The notes beneath the pieces are model-generated. The model did no database searches and was not told the origin of the DNA. It saw only the letters and a list, made by a program, of their open reading frames with translations. Shown here piece after piece: positions 33,713-43,928 of a stretch of DNA of 64,000 bases. The DNA is from Aradus depressus (taxonomy: Eukaryota > Arthropoda > Insecta > Hemiptera > Aradidae): NCBI GenBank assembly GCA_963662175.1, contig OY759221.1, forward strand, positions 31,122,045 to 31,186,044, written 5' to 3'. The translations under genes were made by a program, and so were the position numbers. Numbering within the stretch: the stretch's first letter is position 1; each line of letters starts with the position of its first letter.

Positions 33713-33939
33713 GGTTAGGTTAGGTTTTATGACTCATGCCCGGGCTTTAACTACGAGGTCATATCGCCTACTACCAGAGCGCTCTTTCGTCACTCTGGTG
33801 GACATGAGCCCGACTCTACTGTGGGAGTCCTAAATTTTGCCTACCCTAAATTTTTATTCATCTAGGGTAGGGGTCTTTAACGAGTACCTGACATCGTACA
33901 GGCTCGGGACCATCGCTTAACGTCCCATCCGAAGGACGG
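33713..33939 (-). mobile_element. SINE copy, head missing, abutting Helitron
   Basis: A TTAGG tail adjoins the Helitron start. The body stops at ccatccgaaggacgg, where repeat A sequence begins. Confidence 0.75.
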
Positions 33940-33949
33940 AAACTTATTT

Positions 33950-34735
33950 GATTAATTCGAGGTAGCCGGTGAAAACTGAATTAACATAAAACATTAGTTT
34001 TCTGACCTATTACATAACTTCCCCTATACTCCGTAAAGCTGGGGAAATAACAAATAACAATGATTGGAAGGAGAAAAATAAATAGATGAATCACCGGCTA
34101 TGTACTTTCCCAGCAAGAATTAATTGCGTTTTCGCTCTCCCTCCACAGCAAATCAACCGTTTGAGCTAAAACTCTTATTTGACTTACATAGTGGCCTTCT
34201 GAATCCTCATACTAACTTTTGTGTAGATATATTCATTACATCGGCAGTTATTGGGGTTTTTGAATTGAGTCCCCCTGGCGTTTATGAAATTTTGTGTCGT
34301 TACATTCCTTATAACGGCAGTTGTTGTGTTAAGCCTCTGCCCTAATACCCCCCTTCCCTCTGACCGATTTGCCTGAAACTCGATAGCTGTTGTCCTTATG
34401 AAATTTAGATCATACATATAAAATTTCGTATCGATACATTCATTCTATCTGCAGTTATTTTGAGTTTATGTGTTAAGCCTCCCTAATCCTCCCTTTCCCT
34501 TTGGTTGATTTGGCTGAAAATCAATAGGTGTCGTCCTTAAAGGATTCTAGATTCATATATAAAATTTCGTGTTGATAAATTGATTCTATCGGGAGTTATC
34601 GTGCTCACAGACACACAGACTGACATCATTTTTTTTTTCATATTTGGAATCTGGAAGTCGAAAACATGGAATTCCAAATTAAATTTTTGACGGATTATAT
34701 AATTTCCTCTATACTTCGTAAAACTGGGGAAATAC
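33950..34735 (-). repeat. Repeat A copy
   Basis: A first-end fragment (33950-34050) is followed by a nearly complete copy (34080-34735) with four units. The two may be neighbouring insertions. Confidence 0.7.
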
Positions 34736-35107
34736 AATCTTGAGATTGTTGAGTTGTAATTAATTACGCTGCTGTGAGAGGCGACCCTCAACATACGGAT
34801 ATTATGACCACAAAAATAAACAACTCGACATGAGACGTTTTTATTGCATTTTGAAATTGGTCTTATCAGAGTTGTTAGTGTAGAATCATTAAACAAGAGA
34901 CACTCCTATGATGCGTCATTCATGTGGTTACAACTGATTCACTACTTACTTACGAACTGCACCGCAATGACGTTGTCATGTATTGAGACGTGTGTCAGAA
35001 AAATATTAATAAAAAGTTTAAAAAATTCCAAAGGCACCCTGTTTATTTTTATATGTTTTTCTGCAAAAATGTTCGGAAAAACTCCGCTAGATGCTACTGC
35101 TGTACCT

Positions 35108-35184
35108 TATATTAAATTTTGTATAAATTTGTTATTAATAATTAATTATTAATTATTAATAACAAATGTATACAAAATTTTCAC
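35108..35184. repeat. AT-rich palindrome
   Basis: aaattttgtataaatttgtt and its near inverse meet at a taattattaatta core, giving about 30-base arms that could extrude as a cruciform. No RNA gene features are seen. Confidence 0.6.
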
Positions 35185-35340
35185 TATAAATTGTTTATTA
35201 AAAAACATCAAACAATTGGACAAATATGTTTAATTGTGAATTAAAAATGTTTTTTTTGCTGTCATTATTTTCTTAAAAACATTTGTATCAACTTCCTTAA
35301 ATTTATATTTTATCGGATAAGAAAATAGTATTGAATTTTG

Positions 35341-35553
35341 GTAGCCATGGTGGCCATGCGGGCTAGAGCGTAGGGCTTTGGTCGGATGGTCTCAACATGG
35401 TTTGCGGATTCGAATGCCGTCCGAGAGTGAGTTTTATTTCCGTATATAGAATTCCCTCCCGGGGCCATGGATGTTGTAAATAACTAGATAACACCTTTAT
35501 AAGAGATATGGCTAATATGCATCGTTCATAAGGCCAGAAAAAAAAAAAAAAAA
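35341..35553 (+). mobile_element. Second tRNA-derived SINE family, poly(A)-tailed
   Basis: An A-box-like tggccatgcgggctagagcg and a B-box-like cggattcgaatgcc lie about 50 bases apart. An unrelated body follows (tagaattccctcccggggcc) and then a run of 17 A. It shares no sequence with the main SINE. Confidence 0.6.
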
Positions 35554-35579
35554 TGTTTTTAGTACAAAGTCCTGTGGTC

Positions 35580-35850
35580 CCTTCCCCTTCCCTTAGGAAC
35601 CTTTTTGGGATTTATCGGAGTTTTTGTGTTAAGCCCCTTTTCATAATCCCTCCTTCCCTTCGACCGATTTGGCTAAATATCAGTAGTAGTCGTCTAGATA
35701 TACACATAAAATTTCATGTCGATACATTCATTCTATCAGGAGTTCATAGACACACAGGCAGACATTTTTCTATTTTATTTTTGGAGTCTAGAGGTCGGAA
35801 AACAAGAAATTCCTTTGAAAACAGCATCGAATTTCTGTATAACAAAATAA
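35580..35850 (-). repeat. Repeat A fragment
   Basis: One and a half units plus part of the first end; a SINE follows at 35854. Confidence 0.6.
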
Positions 35851-35853
35851 ATT

Positions 35854-36178
35854 GAGGGCGCCGGTAGCTCAGTAGTATGCGCGTTTGCCTTCTGAGCTCA
35901 AGATCGTCGGTTCGCAACCCGACCGAGGCCCTTAGTTTATTTTATCTGGGAGGTAAAATAAACTTAAGCACGCCGTACTTCGGATGGGACATTAAGCGAT
36001 GGTTCCGAGCCTGTACGATGGTCAGGTACTCCTTAAACACTCCTACCCTAGGTCAATAAAAATTGAGGGTAGGCAAAATTTAGGACACCCATAGTAGAGT
36101 CGGGCTCATGTCCACCAGATGACAAAATAATGATCTAGTAGTAGGCGCTAAAGCCCGGGCATGAGTCATACTAACTAA
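35854..36178 (+). mobile_element. SINE copy, AACTA-type tail
   Basis: The head is intact. A deletion removes the agcgctctggt segment near the tail, which ends catactaactaat. Confidence 0.76.
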
Positions 36179-37084
36179 TACATTTTCTACACTAAAATAA
36201 CTCTTTTTATACCAGTTTTATTGGGATCAGTTGAGCAGTTAAAGAGAAAAAGAGTAAAAAATATGTGACCTTAACAAATATAATATTAAAAAAAAATAAT
36301 TGGGCTGTAAAAATATCCGTTTTAAGAAGCCAAATGAGAATTTTTTGTCAAAAATGTGTCCCTGCATCTTTTTTTTCACCAACTCACATGAAATGTTTTC
36401 ACTAAATGAAAATATGTGTCTCTACATGATGGAAAACTGTATGAAACTAAACTTTCAGAATGAAATAAGTAGAATAACGGATACAAGGTATGTTATTTGA
36501 ATTTTAAAGAGTAGAATGGGTATTTTCGTCTTTATTGTATGTCATTTATTATACATTTAAACATGTTTTCTGAACAAGTTGAACACCATTGTGTGCCAGA
36601 ACAATTAAAACAAATAAATAAAAATAACTTTACGGTGAATGTTTGTTTGTAATTTTATCTTTTATTTTCGTTTGACTCATTTGTCTAAACACATTTACAT
36701 ATATTGTGCTTGAAACAAATGCCATTGCCTTCAACAAGAATATTAATTAAAAATAATTTAATGAAAACAAAAGGAATTTGGTGTGGGGCCAACTTTTAAA
36801 ACACACAGCGCCACCTTATACATGTCTGGCCAGTTGAGTTGGGTTATATATATATTTAAAAATAACATTTGTTTCTCGTCCAGGTTGGCGTTATGACAAA
36901 AATAAAATTCACATAGACTGAACATGTGTTTTCATTCATGTTCTTGTGAAATACATATTCATGTCGAAAGAAATATGTTGGTTGAACCGGTTTTTTAAAA
37001 ATATTTAACGATTCCATGTTCTCGTTCCCATTTGGTTTCAGAGAAAAATCATTTTCAATAGATTAGATTCCTCTTGACATTTTT
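36179..37084. other. AT-rich, no gene
   Basis: No repeat family of this window matches; frames are short. Confidence 0.5.
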
Positions 37085-37096
37085 TTGTGTTGTGTT

Positions 37097-37429
37097 AGGT
37101 TAGGTTTTATGACTCATGCCCGGGCTTTAACTACGAGGTCATATCGCCTACTGTCATATCGCCTACTGTGGACATGAGCCCGACTCTACTGTGGGAGTCC
37201 TAAATTTTGCCTACCCTAAATTTTTATTCATCTAGGGTAGGGGTCTTTGACGAATACCTGACATCGTACAGGCTCGGGACCATCGCTTAAGGTCCCATCC
37301 GAAGGACGGCGTGCTTAAGTTTATTTTACCTCCCAGATAAAATAAACTAAGGGCCTCGGTCGGGCTACTAACCCACGACCTTGAGCTCAGAAGTCAAGCA
37401 CGCATACCACTGAGCTACCGGCGCCCTCG
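37097..37429 (-). mobile_element. SINE copy, TTAGG-type tail
   Basis: A 12-bp duplication ttgtgttgtgtt (37085-37096, 37430-37441) flanks it. A short repeat (gtcatatcgcctact twice) replaces part of the tail-side body. Confidence 0.84.
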
Positions 37430-37583
37430 TTGTGTTGTGTTGAAGGCCATAACATGGGACCATTATAATAAATGTGTGTTGTTGGTACTTCTCAAGTTAT
37501 TTTATGAGGAAGCTGCATGCATTTTTAAAGTACCTATTGTTACCTTTCGAATCACTTGACTAGCCACCAACTGCACTCGTTTG

Positions 37584-37868
37584 TGTGCTTGCTTTCTGAG
37601 CTCAAGATCGCGGGTTCCAAACCCGACCGAGGGTCTTAATTTATTTTATCTGGGAGGTAAAATAAACTTAAGGTTATCTTCTTTCGGATGGGACGTTAAG
37701 CGATGATCCCGATCCGGTACGATGTCAGGTACTCCCTCCCTATCCTAGGTGAATAAAAATTTAGGGTTGGGAAAATTTAGAACCACCAGAGTGATGAAAG
37801 TGCGCTCTGGTAGTAGGCGATATGACCTTGTAGTTAAAGCCCAGGCATGAGTCATAATAACTAACTGC
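37584..37868 (+). mobile_element. SINE copy, first 25 bases of head missing
   Basis: Starts at tgtgcttgctttctgagctc and keeps the B-box region. The tail is cataataactaact. Confidence 0.72.
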
Positions 37869-37999
37869 GCACAGTGTCTGCATTAGAGCGAAAACTCTAT
37901 ACGGCCGGCGCGTTCCTATATCTGTTTTTTGAACATTTCTGGCACTCAGGACTTCTTCACAACCTTAAACCCTCCTACTCCATACATATATTCTTCAGT

Positions 38000-38300
38000 C
38001 ATATTTAATGGATCGGTATTTCGCCGTCCTGTCACCCAATATTGGCCGGCGTGCCTCAAGGTTTAGTACGAGGCCCTCTCTGAAACTCAATGTATACTCG
38101 TATCTTCGATTTACCCACCAACCCTAACACATCAAGAGCCACAAATGATGATGCCGCTATTTTCGCTTCTCACGCAGACTTACACACCCCGTCACTCACA
38201 CTACAGCAACACTTCGCCGGGAGTAAATCAAGGATAATCAAATTCAATATCTCAAAATGTCAGAATGTAACGTTCGCCCGACTGACGAATAGCTTACATT
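38000..38300 (+). pseudogene. Jockey-type reverse transcriptase remnant
   Basis: In adjoining frames: AGVPQG-like sequence at about 38047, a GPL block, YTRIFDLPTNPNTSRATNDD, AAIFASHADLHTPSLTLQQH, then FNISKCQNVTF. This corresponds to GVPQGS-LGPLLYNIYT-DLP-FADDTAI-INISKC of Jockey reverse transcriptases with the catalytic FADD decayed to TNDD. The family is separate from LINEs A and B. Confidence 0.65.
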
Positions 38301-39537
38301 AGACCGGCGACTTAGACTACTGTACTTTCTGGCCGTTCCAAATTATCAACCTGTCTTCAGTGAAAGCTTTGAACTTCAAACTAATACAGATATTTCAATC
38401 CAAAGCCTCTCAATAAAAGAACTGAGGCTCAACATTTTATTCTTTCGGATCTATGGTATCCGATTTGTAAACTTTATAACCTGCTTGAGAGAACCTGACA
38501 GCCAAAGCTATACTGTCACCAAATCAATGTGAAACATCAAGAAGAAAACTAAAATTGCGAGGGGAAAAAGTCTTTATTAATTAAATTAATTATTTTTATA
38601 TCCACGAATTTCGGATAAATATCCCCCACCTTATAAGCTGCGGTCGATTTTGAGTTATGACTAACATTCAAAACATGTCCAATTACAATTTTTTTTTCTG
38701 CCTTTTTATAAATTTTAATCTCTGAAAAGATCGTTCAAATGATCTGAAGATGTGTACGTTTTGTATTCAAATATGATTTATGTCCCAAAAATAAAATAAA
38801 ATATCTATCTTTGCATTATACATATAATGTAGATATAATTCTCATCAAACACAAGTGAATTGACTGAAATTTTTTTTGAAGAAGTCTTGCAGTCAATTGA
38901 TCTGCATATCTGTAAAAAAAATCAATGTCACAATGTCAGAGTTTCCGAAAATCTTCACCTACAAAAAATCTTTCAATCCTCGATCAGACTTCCCTGTAAT
39001 ATTTTTAATATTACATATTATTATTATTATTCTCTCCTATTTTTATAGACGGTAACATTTTTGTTATTCTCTAGCAATGAGCGGACTTAAACGTCAAACA
39101 AATAACTGGTGAGAGGATGACAGAGTGCTGGCTGGCACTGCTAGACCCTGTAAAATAGTACCACCACAGCTGACACAGTTAATAGTCCTTCTTCTGTCTG
39201 CTCTATTTAATATCTCTTTAATTATATTTTTTTTTCTTGTCTTGGGCAGTCTTCCAGTTGTATTTATACTAAGATGGAATTTTGATTTATTTTTAAACAT
39301 CTAAAAAAATATATTTTCCACCTGTCTTTGGTATAGTATGCAGTGGCGAGTCGTGGCCTAAAAGTAAAGACAAGCCGGATAAACAAGATCTTGCTTTTTC
39401 CATTCAGAAATCCAAAATAAAACGGATAAATGATACTCCTTCTATTTCCCTCAAAATAAATTGCCCTAAATTATTTCCACATGAAATACAAATACAAATC
39501 AGGCTTGTGGTCGATAAAAACAAACTTGTGGAATTTC
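38301..39537. other. No supported gene
   Basis: May include the 3' end of the LINE remnant before 38.6 kb. A TTATTATTATTATT run lies at 39017-39030. Confidence 0.45.
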
Positions 39538-39578
39538 TGTCAAGCTTTCGGCACTGAGTGTACCTTCTTCAGGGCTAT
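39538..39578 (-). ncRNA. Solo hammerhead-like motif
   Basis: The minus strand shows CTGAAGA (39566-39572), stem II GGTAC/GTGCC with one wobble, GAAA, the palindrome AGCT, then T. Stem I pairs poorly. Core bases match the hammerhead consensus. Confidence 0.4.
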
Positions 39579-39989
39579 GATTTACTTTTAATAGTGTTAG
39601 TTATGACGTCCGCGCCGAGATACAAGTCTCTAAATCTGCTTATCCTGACCCCCCTTTCTTTGACGGATGAATGAATAACATTCTGAATGATGAATGAAGT
39701 GGGTATATGTATGTAACTTTAACGATATTGATATTTTGTTTTAGTTTAAATTGTGAAAATTCTATTCTTGGATAATGTAGTTTGTTTTTGAGATTACGTT
39801 ATTTATGTGGGACGTCATATTTTCTTTAAATATTATAGTTTATTAATTTTATCACTTCTGCTTCCTCACGATTGCCTTAGTTTAGATATCTTTTTATTTG
39901 TTTTTAAATTTTCACTCGTAACCCTTCACACTGACCTTTCATCACTGAAGTCGCTAAATCCAAATATAAAAAATTATTTTCCCTTCTTA

Positions 39990-40261
39990 GTTCTCACAAT
40001 AATCCTCTAGTTCGTGCCCTCCATTCTGCCATACTTCCCCAACGACGGCTTAAGCGTCAATGGCCTAGAGACCTCCTGAGCAGAAGCAGTGACAGTGATT
40101 AGCTACAAATGAGAGTAAAACAGTAGTGACCAGGGAGTGTCACCACTGGGTGATTTCTCCCATCATGACATTTTGACATTGCCATTATCTCTTTATTATC
40201 ACATTTGCTTGTTGTATGCTATTTATCAGTTATAAATAGCTATTAAAAAAAAAAAAAAAAG
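39990..40261 (+). mobile_element. LINE 3'-UTR copy, family C, longest
   Basis: gtgccctccattctgccatac, cactgggtgatttctccca, gacattttgacattgcc, cacatttgcttgttgtatgc, then a run of 17 A. Sequence upstream from about 39800 may belong to the same element but shows no recognisable protein. Confidence 0.62.
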
Positions 40262-40513
40262 TTCACTCAACAGATACGTTGATATTTCATATATGTATAA
40301 TCAGATATAATATTTTAGTTTGTGTTGGTGTAAATTTAAATGTTATTTGTTAGTTTAGTCACAATTAGTTTTAATGTCATATATTTTACTCAAAACTAAC
40401 ATACATCAACTCAGTAATAATGCGCTTATTACACATTTTATTTTTATGTAGACATTAAATTTAAAAAAATTAGGGAAAATAGTGAAATTGTAAACATTAA
40501 TAAGGAAATAAAG

Positions 40514-40801
40514 TGGGAGCCTGTAGCTCTGTGGTAGGTCCTTAGTTTCTTTTTTTATCTAGGAGGTAAAAAAACCTTGAGCAGGCCGTCCTTCGGGTGG
40601 GATCGTTAAGCGATGGTCCCGAGATGTGTTATGTCATGTACTCGTTAATGACCCATAACCTACGCAAATAAACCTGAATAGGCAAAATGTAGGACTCGAA
40701 CTGTCGAGTCGGGCTCATGTCAGAGCGAATATTCGTTTATGTGTGACATCATATTCAACATTCGTCGCTCTGGGAGTATGCGTTATGACCTCATAGTTAT
40801 T
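40514..40801 (+). mobile_element. Diverged SINE subfamily copy
   Basis: Starts gtgggagcctgtagctctgt. The second half of the tRNA head is deleted, so the body follows directly after ggtaggtcctta. It shares this deletion and its upstream flank with the copy at 59472. Confidence 0.62.
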
Positions 40802-40918
40802 TTTTGTACATTCAAGTCTAATTTTACTTACGACGAGATACATTTAGCTGCTTGTTATGGGTTAGCTGACTCACGTTTCTGACGTTCTACAGTTGCAGAA
40901 TAACAAATAAAAAAACAG

Positions 40919-41184
40919 ATGAGGTCACCGGTAGCTCTGCGTGATTGCCCATTGAGCTCAAACCTGAGAGATAAAAAACACTTTGAGCACGCTGTCCTTT
41001 GGATGGGAAGTTAAACGATGGTCCAGTGTCTCTGCGAGGACAGGTTCTCATCCTAGGTAGCTAAACCTGGGTAGGTAACATTTAGTATAGCCGGGCTCAT
41101 GTCCACCAGAGCGACGAAAGACTGGTTGTAGGCAATATTATCTCCTAGTTGAAGCCTGAGCATGTCACAAAAAAAAAAAAAAAA
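40919..41184 (+). mobile_element. Diverged SINE copy with poly(A) tail
   Basis: Related head and body but strongly diverged. It ends in about 17 A instead of CCTAA or AACTA units. Confidence 0.55.
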
Positions 41185-41221
41185 CAGAACCAGGAAGAGG
41201 AAAGGAGATTATTATGTTTTT

Positions 41222-41362
41222 AGTTAGTGTAACTCATGCCAGGGCTTTAACTACGAGGTTATATCGCTTATTACCAGAGCGCTTTCTCTTAACTCTGGTA
41301 GACATGAAGCTGATTCCACTCTGGAAGTCCAAGCCCGGGGATGAGTCACAGTAACTAACTGT
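41222..41362 (-). mobile_element. SINE tail fragment with small inverted end
   Basis: Tail-side sequence on the minus strand to ctctggaagtcc is followed at once by the same tail in + orientation (gcccggggatgagtcacag), giving a short inverted junction. Confidence 0.5.
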
Positions 41363-42171
41363 GTGTAATGAATCGATTCAGTAGTCCTCGATTTAAGTTG
41401 GTTTCAGAAGAATTTTCGCTCTGGGGAAGTACTTTGCCGGAGATTCACCGACCACTTTTTTAACTATTATCATCTTCACCGCCAGTTAGATGATTCTCTC
41501 CGTTTCCCGGAACAACAGATATTAACTGTAAAAGGGCTGATCCTGAACCCTAAGTTGTTGAGCTTAGTTTAAGCTGGTCGGTTGGAAACAATCAACTTGA
41601 TGAGATGGGGGAGAGGGCTTAGAAAGGCCGCTAAGTTAACCCTATAACTACCTTCTCAACACCCTCCTTCCCTTCAAGACTTTTTTAATAATCCGCCACG
41701 AGAGTGCAGGTGAGCAGCTTGACTTGTTTTCCAATATAATCTCTTCTACTTTTCCCTACCATCTACCTCTTTGCCTTATAAAACATTAGCCTTATTGACA
41801 AGAGTCAAGGAGAGGGGAAAAGTTTATTGCTTTTTTCAAGACTTTTAATTTGTGCAAGTCTTTTTTTTTTTTTTAAAGAAGGGTGAGGTAGGAAGTTAAG
41901 CAGAAAGAAAAGTAAATCTTTATTATTCTACCATTAATTGGATTTTTATTACTTCTTTTCTTAAACTCTTAACTCCTTTTACACAAGAAAATAAATTTCG
42001 TGATCAATAAAACGAATTAAGTAACCCTTTTATATCATTATTACTTAATATTTTTAGTATAAGGAAGTATTGTCTTATTGCAAAAAAAATCCACAAAAAA
42101 ATTTAGTGTATGTTGTCTTATTGGCAATTTGTAGATTGATTCAGACAAAAGTTGAGAACAATTAAAATAGT
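41363..42171. other. No gene; repeat A scrap
   Basis: The second end of repeat A at 41395-41460 (ggggaagtactttgccgg, agattcaccgacc). The rest is featureless. Confidence 0.5.
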
Positions 42172-42383
42172 TAATTATTGTGACTCATGTTCGGGCTTCA
42201 ACTACGAGGTAATATCTACTACCAGAGCGCTCTTTCGTCTCTAATGGATATGAGCCCGACTCTACTATGGGAGTTCTACATTTGGGGGGGGTCTCTATTG
42301 AGTACCTGGCATTGTACAGGCTCGGGATCATCGGTTTACGTCCCACTGAAGGACTGCGTGTTCAAGGTTTTTTTCACCTCCCA
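42172..42383 (-). mobile_element. SINE copy, head missing
   Basis: Body from ttgtgactcatgttcgggct to cacctcccag, diverged. Confidence 0.65.
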
Positions 42384-42526
42384 GTTTGGCCGGCAAACGA
42401 GTAAACAATAGTTTGAATTTTCAGGTTGCAATTCTTTTTCTCCCACTTTCTATTTTTTCTATATAGACACTTCAGCTGCAAGCCCATCCTCAGTATCTGT
42501 GTTTTGGTCGTCCTTTTAATTATTTA

Positions 42527-42652
42527 TAGTTAGTTATTATGACTCATGCCCGGGCTTTAATTACGAGGTCATATTGCCTACTACCGGAGCGCTCTTAATT
42601 TTTCCTACTCAGATTTAAATACCTCTGGTAGGAGTCTTTAAAGAGTACCTGA
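42527..42652 (-). mobile_element. SINE tail-half fragment
   Basis: gttagttattatgactcatg through gagtacctgaa with an internal deletion; repeat A follows directly. Confidence 0.62.
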
Positions 42653-42990
42653 ACTGTGAACACGATATCTCTTGATAGATTGAATGTATTGATGTAAATT
42701 GAAGGCCTAATAAGGTCGACACCTATTAATTTTCAGCGGAATCAAGGAATGGAGGGACCAGAGAAGAAAGGCTTGACTCAAATACGTTGAGTATTTAAAA
42801 AAAAAAAAAAAAAAAAATTGTACGAGGAAACAAAAGCCACTCGTCAAATATTGAGTTTAAGTCATCGACAAATTTTTTATTTTTGAATTTAAGGGATAGG
42901 AAAAACGAAATTCCTGTGAAAACCCAACATCGAATTTGGTAGTTTACTTAACTTGTTCTGTACTACGTGTTACTGGTGAAGTATACATTC
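42653..42990 (+). repeat. Repeat A copy, rearranged
   Basis: Starts inside the element at gaactgtgaacacgatatct and then jumps to the first-end type sequence (aacatcgaatttgg ... tactacgtgttac) read in the opposite order. It includes a run of 21 A. Confidence 0.5.
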
Positions 42991-43018
42991 TTACATGTAC
43001 TTTTTTATTCAACTAACA

Positions 43019-43335
43019 CTTGTTTTATTTTTCATATCGTTTGTAGTCTTACTAAGAACCAACTAGCCCAAATTGGAGACTTCTGTAAATATTTAATGTG
43101 GTAGAGAAGGTATCTGTTTGTGGCGGGACTGGGGGTTTCTGTGAAATATTAACAACAGAGCCACTATCTCAGTGATTGGGTGATGTAATGGTTCTGCTAT
43201 TTTCAATACATCTTAACTCCAATTACACCTTTCATTGGTTGCACTCAAATACTATTATGGATTATTTGTTTAATGGACTCTTCAAAATAGTACTTAATAT
43301 CATGAAAATATCTCATTATTAAGGTGACCATATTT
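43019..43335 (+). repeat. Repeat B copy 1
   Basis: Shares ordered blocks with 53935-54225: accaa(g)aact, gtaaa.atttagtg, gatgtaatgg.tctg, ttcaattacaactt-like, tatggat.att.gtttaatgga and gaatatctcattatta. Noncoding and unclassified. Confidence 0.6.
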
Positions 43336-43502
43336 GCAAATATTCTGAAAGGGAGGTCTAAAGTCAGGATGTATTTATACAAAGAGATGATGGATCTTAT
43401 CGATAGACATATACTATCGATAGTTTGCTATTACAGTATTATTTTTTCTGGAACTAACCACTCATAATACCTTACCTAAAAAAATAAATAAATACAGTAG
43501 AA

Positions 43503-43761
43503 CCTCTTTAAGTCGAAAACCTCCAGAACTCGAAAAAAAAGTTTTGTTCCTTTCCCTTCAAGCCCCACAATCTCCATTACTCGAAATCTCAACCCTCTAT
43601 TAGTCGAAATAATCTGTGAATCCCTACAAGCCATTTTGGTACATATTTTCCCTCTATAACTCGAAAAATAAATTGAACCACTGTATCTCGAACATAGCAA
43701 TGTTTTGTTTTACAACCTTTACAATTCGATTATTTGAAACTTATTACCTCTATAGCTCGAA
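43503..43761 (+). repeat. Iterated TIR-core repeats, left half of pogo-like element
   Basis: Eight degenerate copies of a 15-bp motif close to CCTCTATAACTCGAA, all in the same orientation, at about 43503, 43520, 43570, 43593, 43651, 43678, 43716 and 43747. The first is the terminal inverted repeat itself. Spacing varies from 17 to 58 bp, so this is a cluster of sites rather than a simple tandem repeat. Multiple transposase-binding sites are a reasonable reading. Confidence 0.65.
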
Positions 43762-43928
43762 GAAAAATAAGTTACCGACTTTAAGAATTTGCCGACAATG
43801 TACACCATTGTTTCTTAGAAAACAATTTAGGAGTATACAATAAATAGGATTACCAATTATCTAAAGCAAAAAAAAATTACTGACTTTTTTCATACCTACA
43901 TATACTACGTATTTTTTATTTTAAGGAT

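Noticed and set aside
34124..34896. Several 73-119-codon frames around 34.1-34.9 kb
   Set aside because: They overlap repeat A on both strands and similar frames recur at every copy of that noncoding repeat.
43390..43435. tatcgatag inverted pair as an operator
   Set aside because: A nine-base inverted repeat in AT-rich DNA with no gene nearby; expected by chance.
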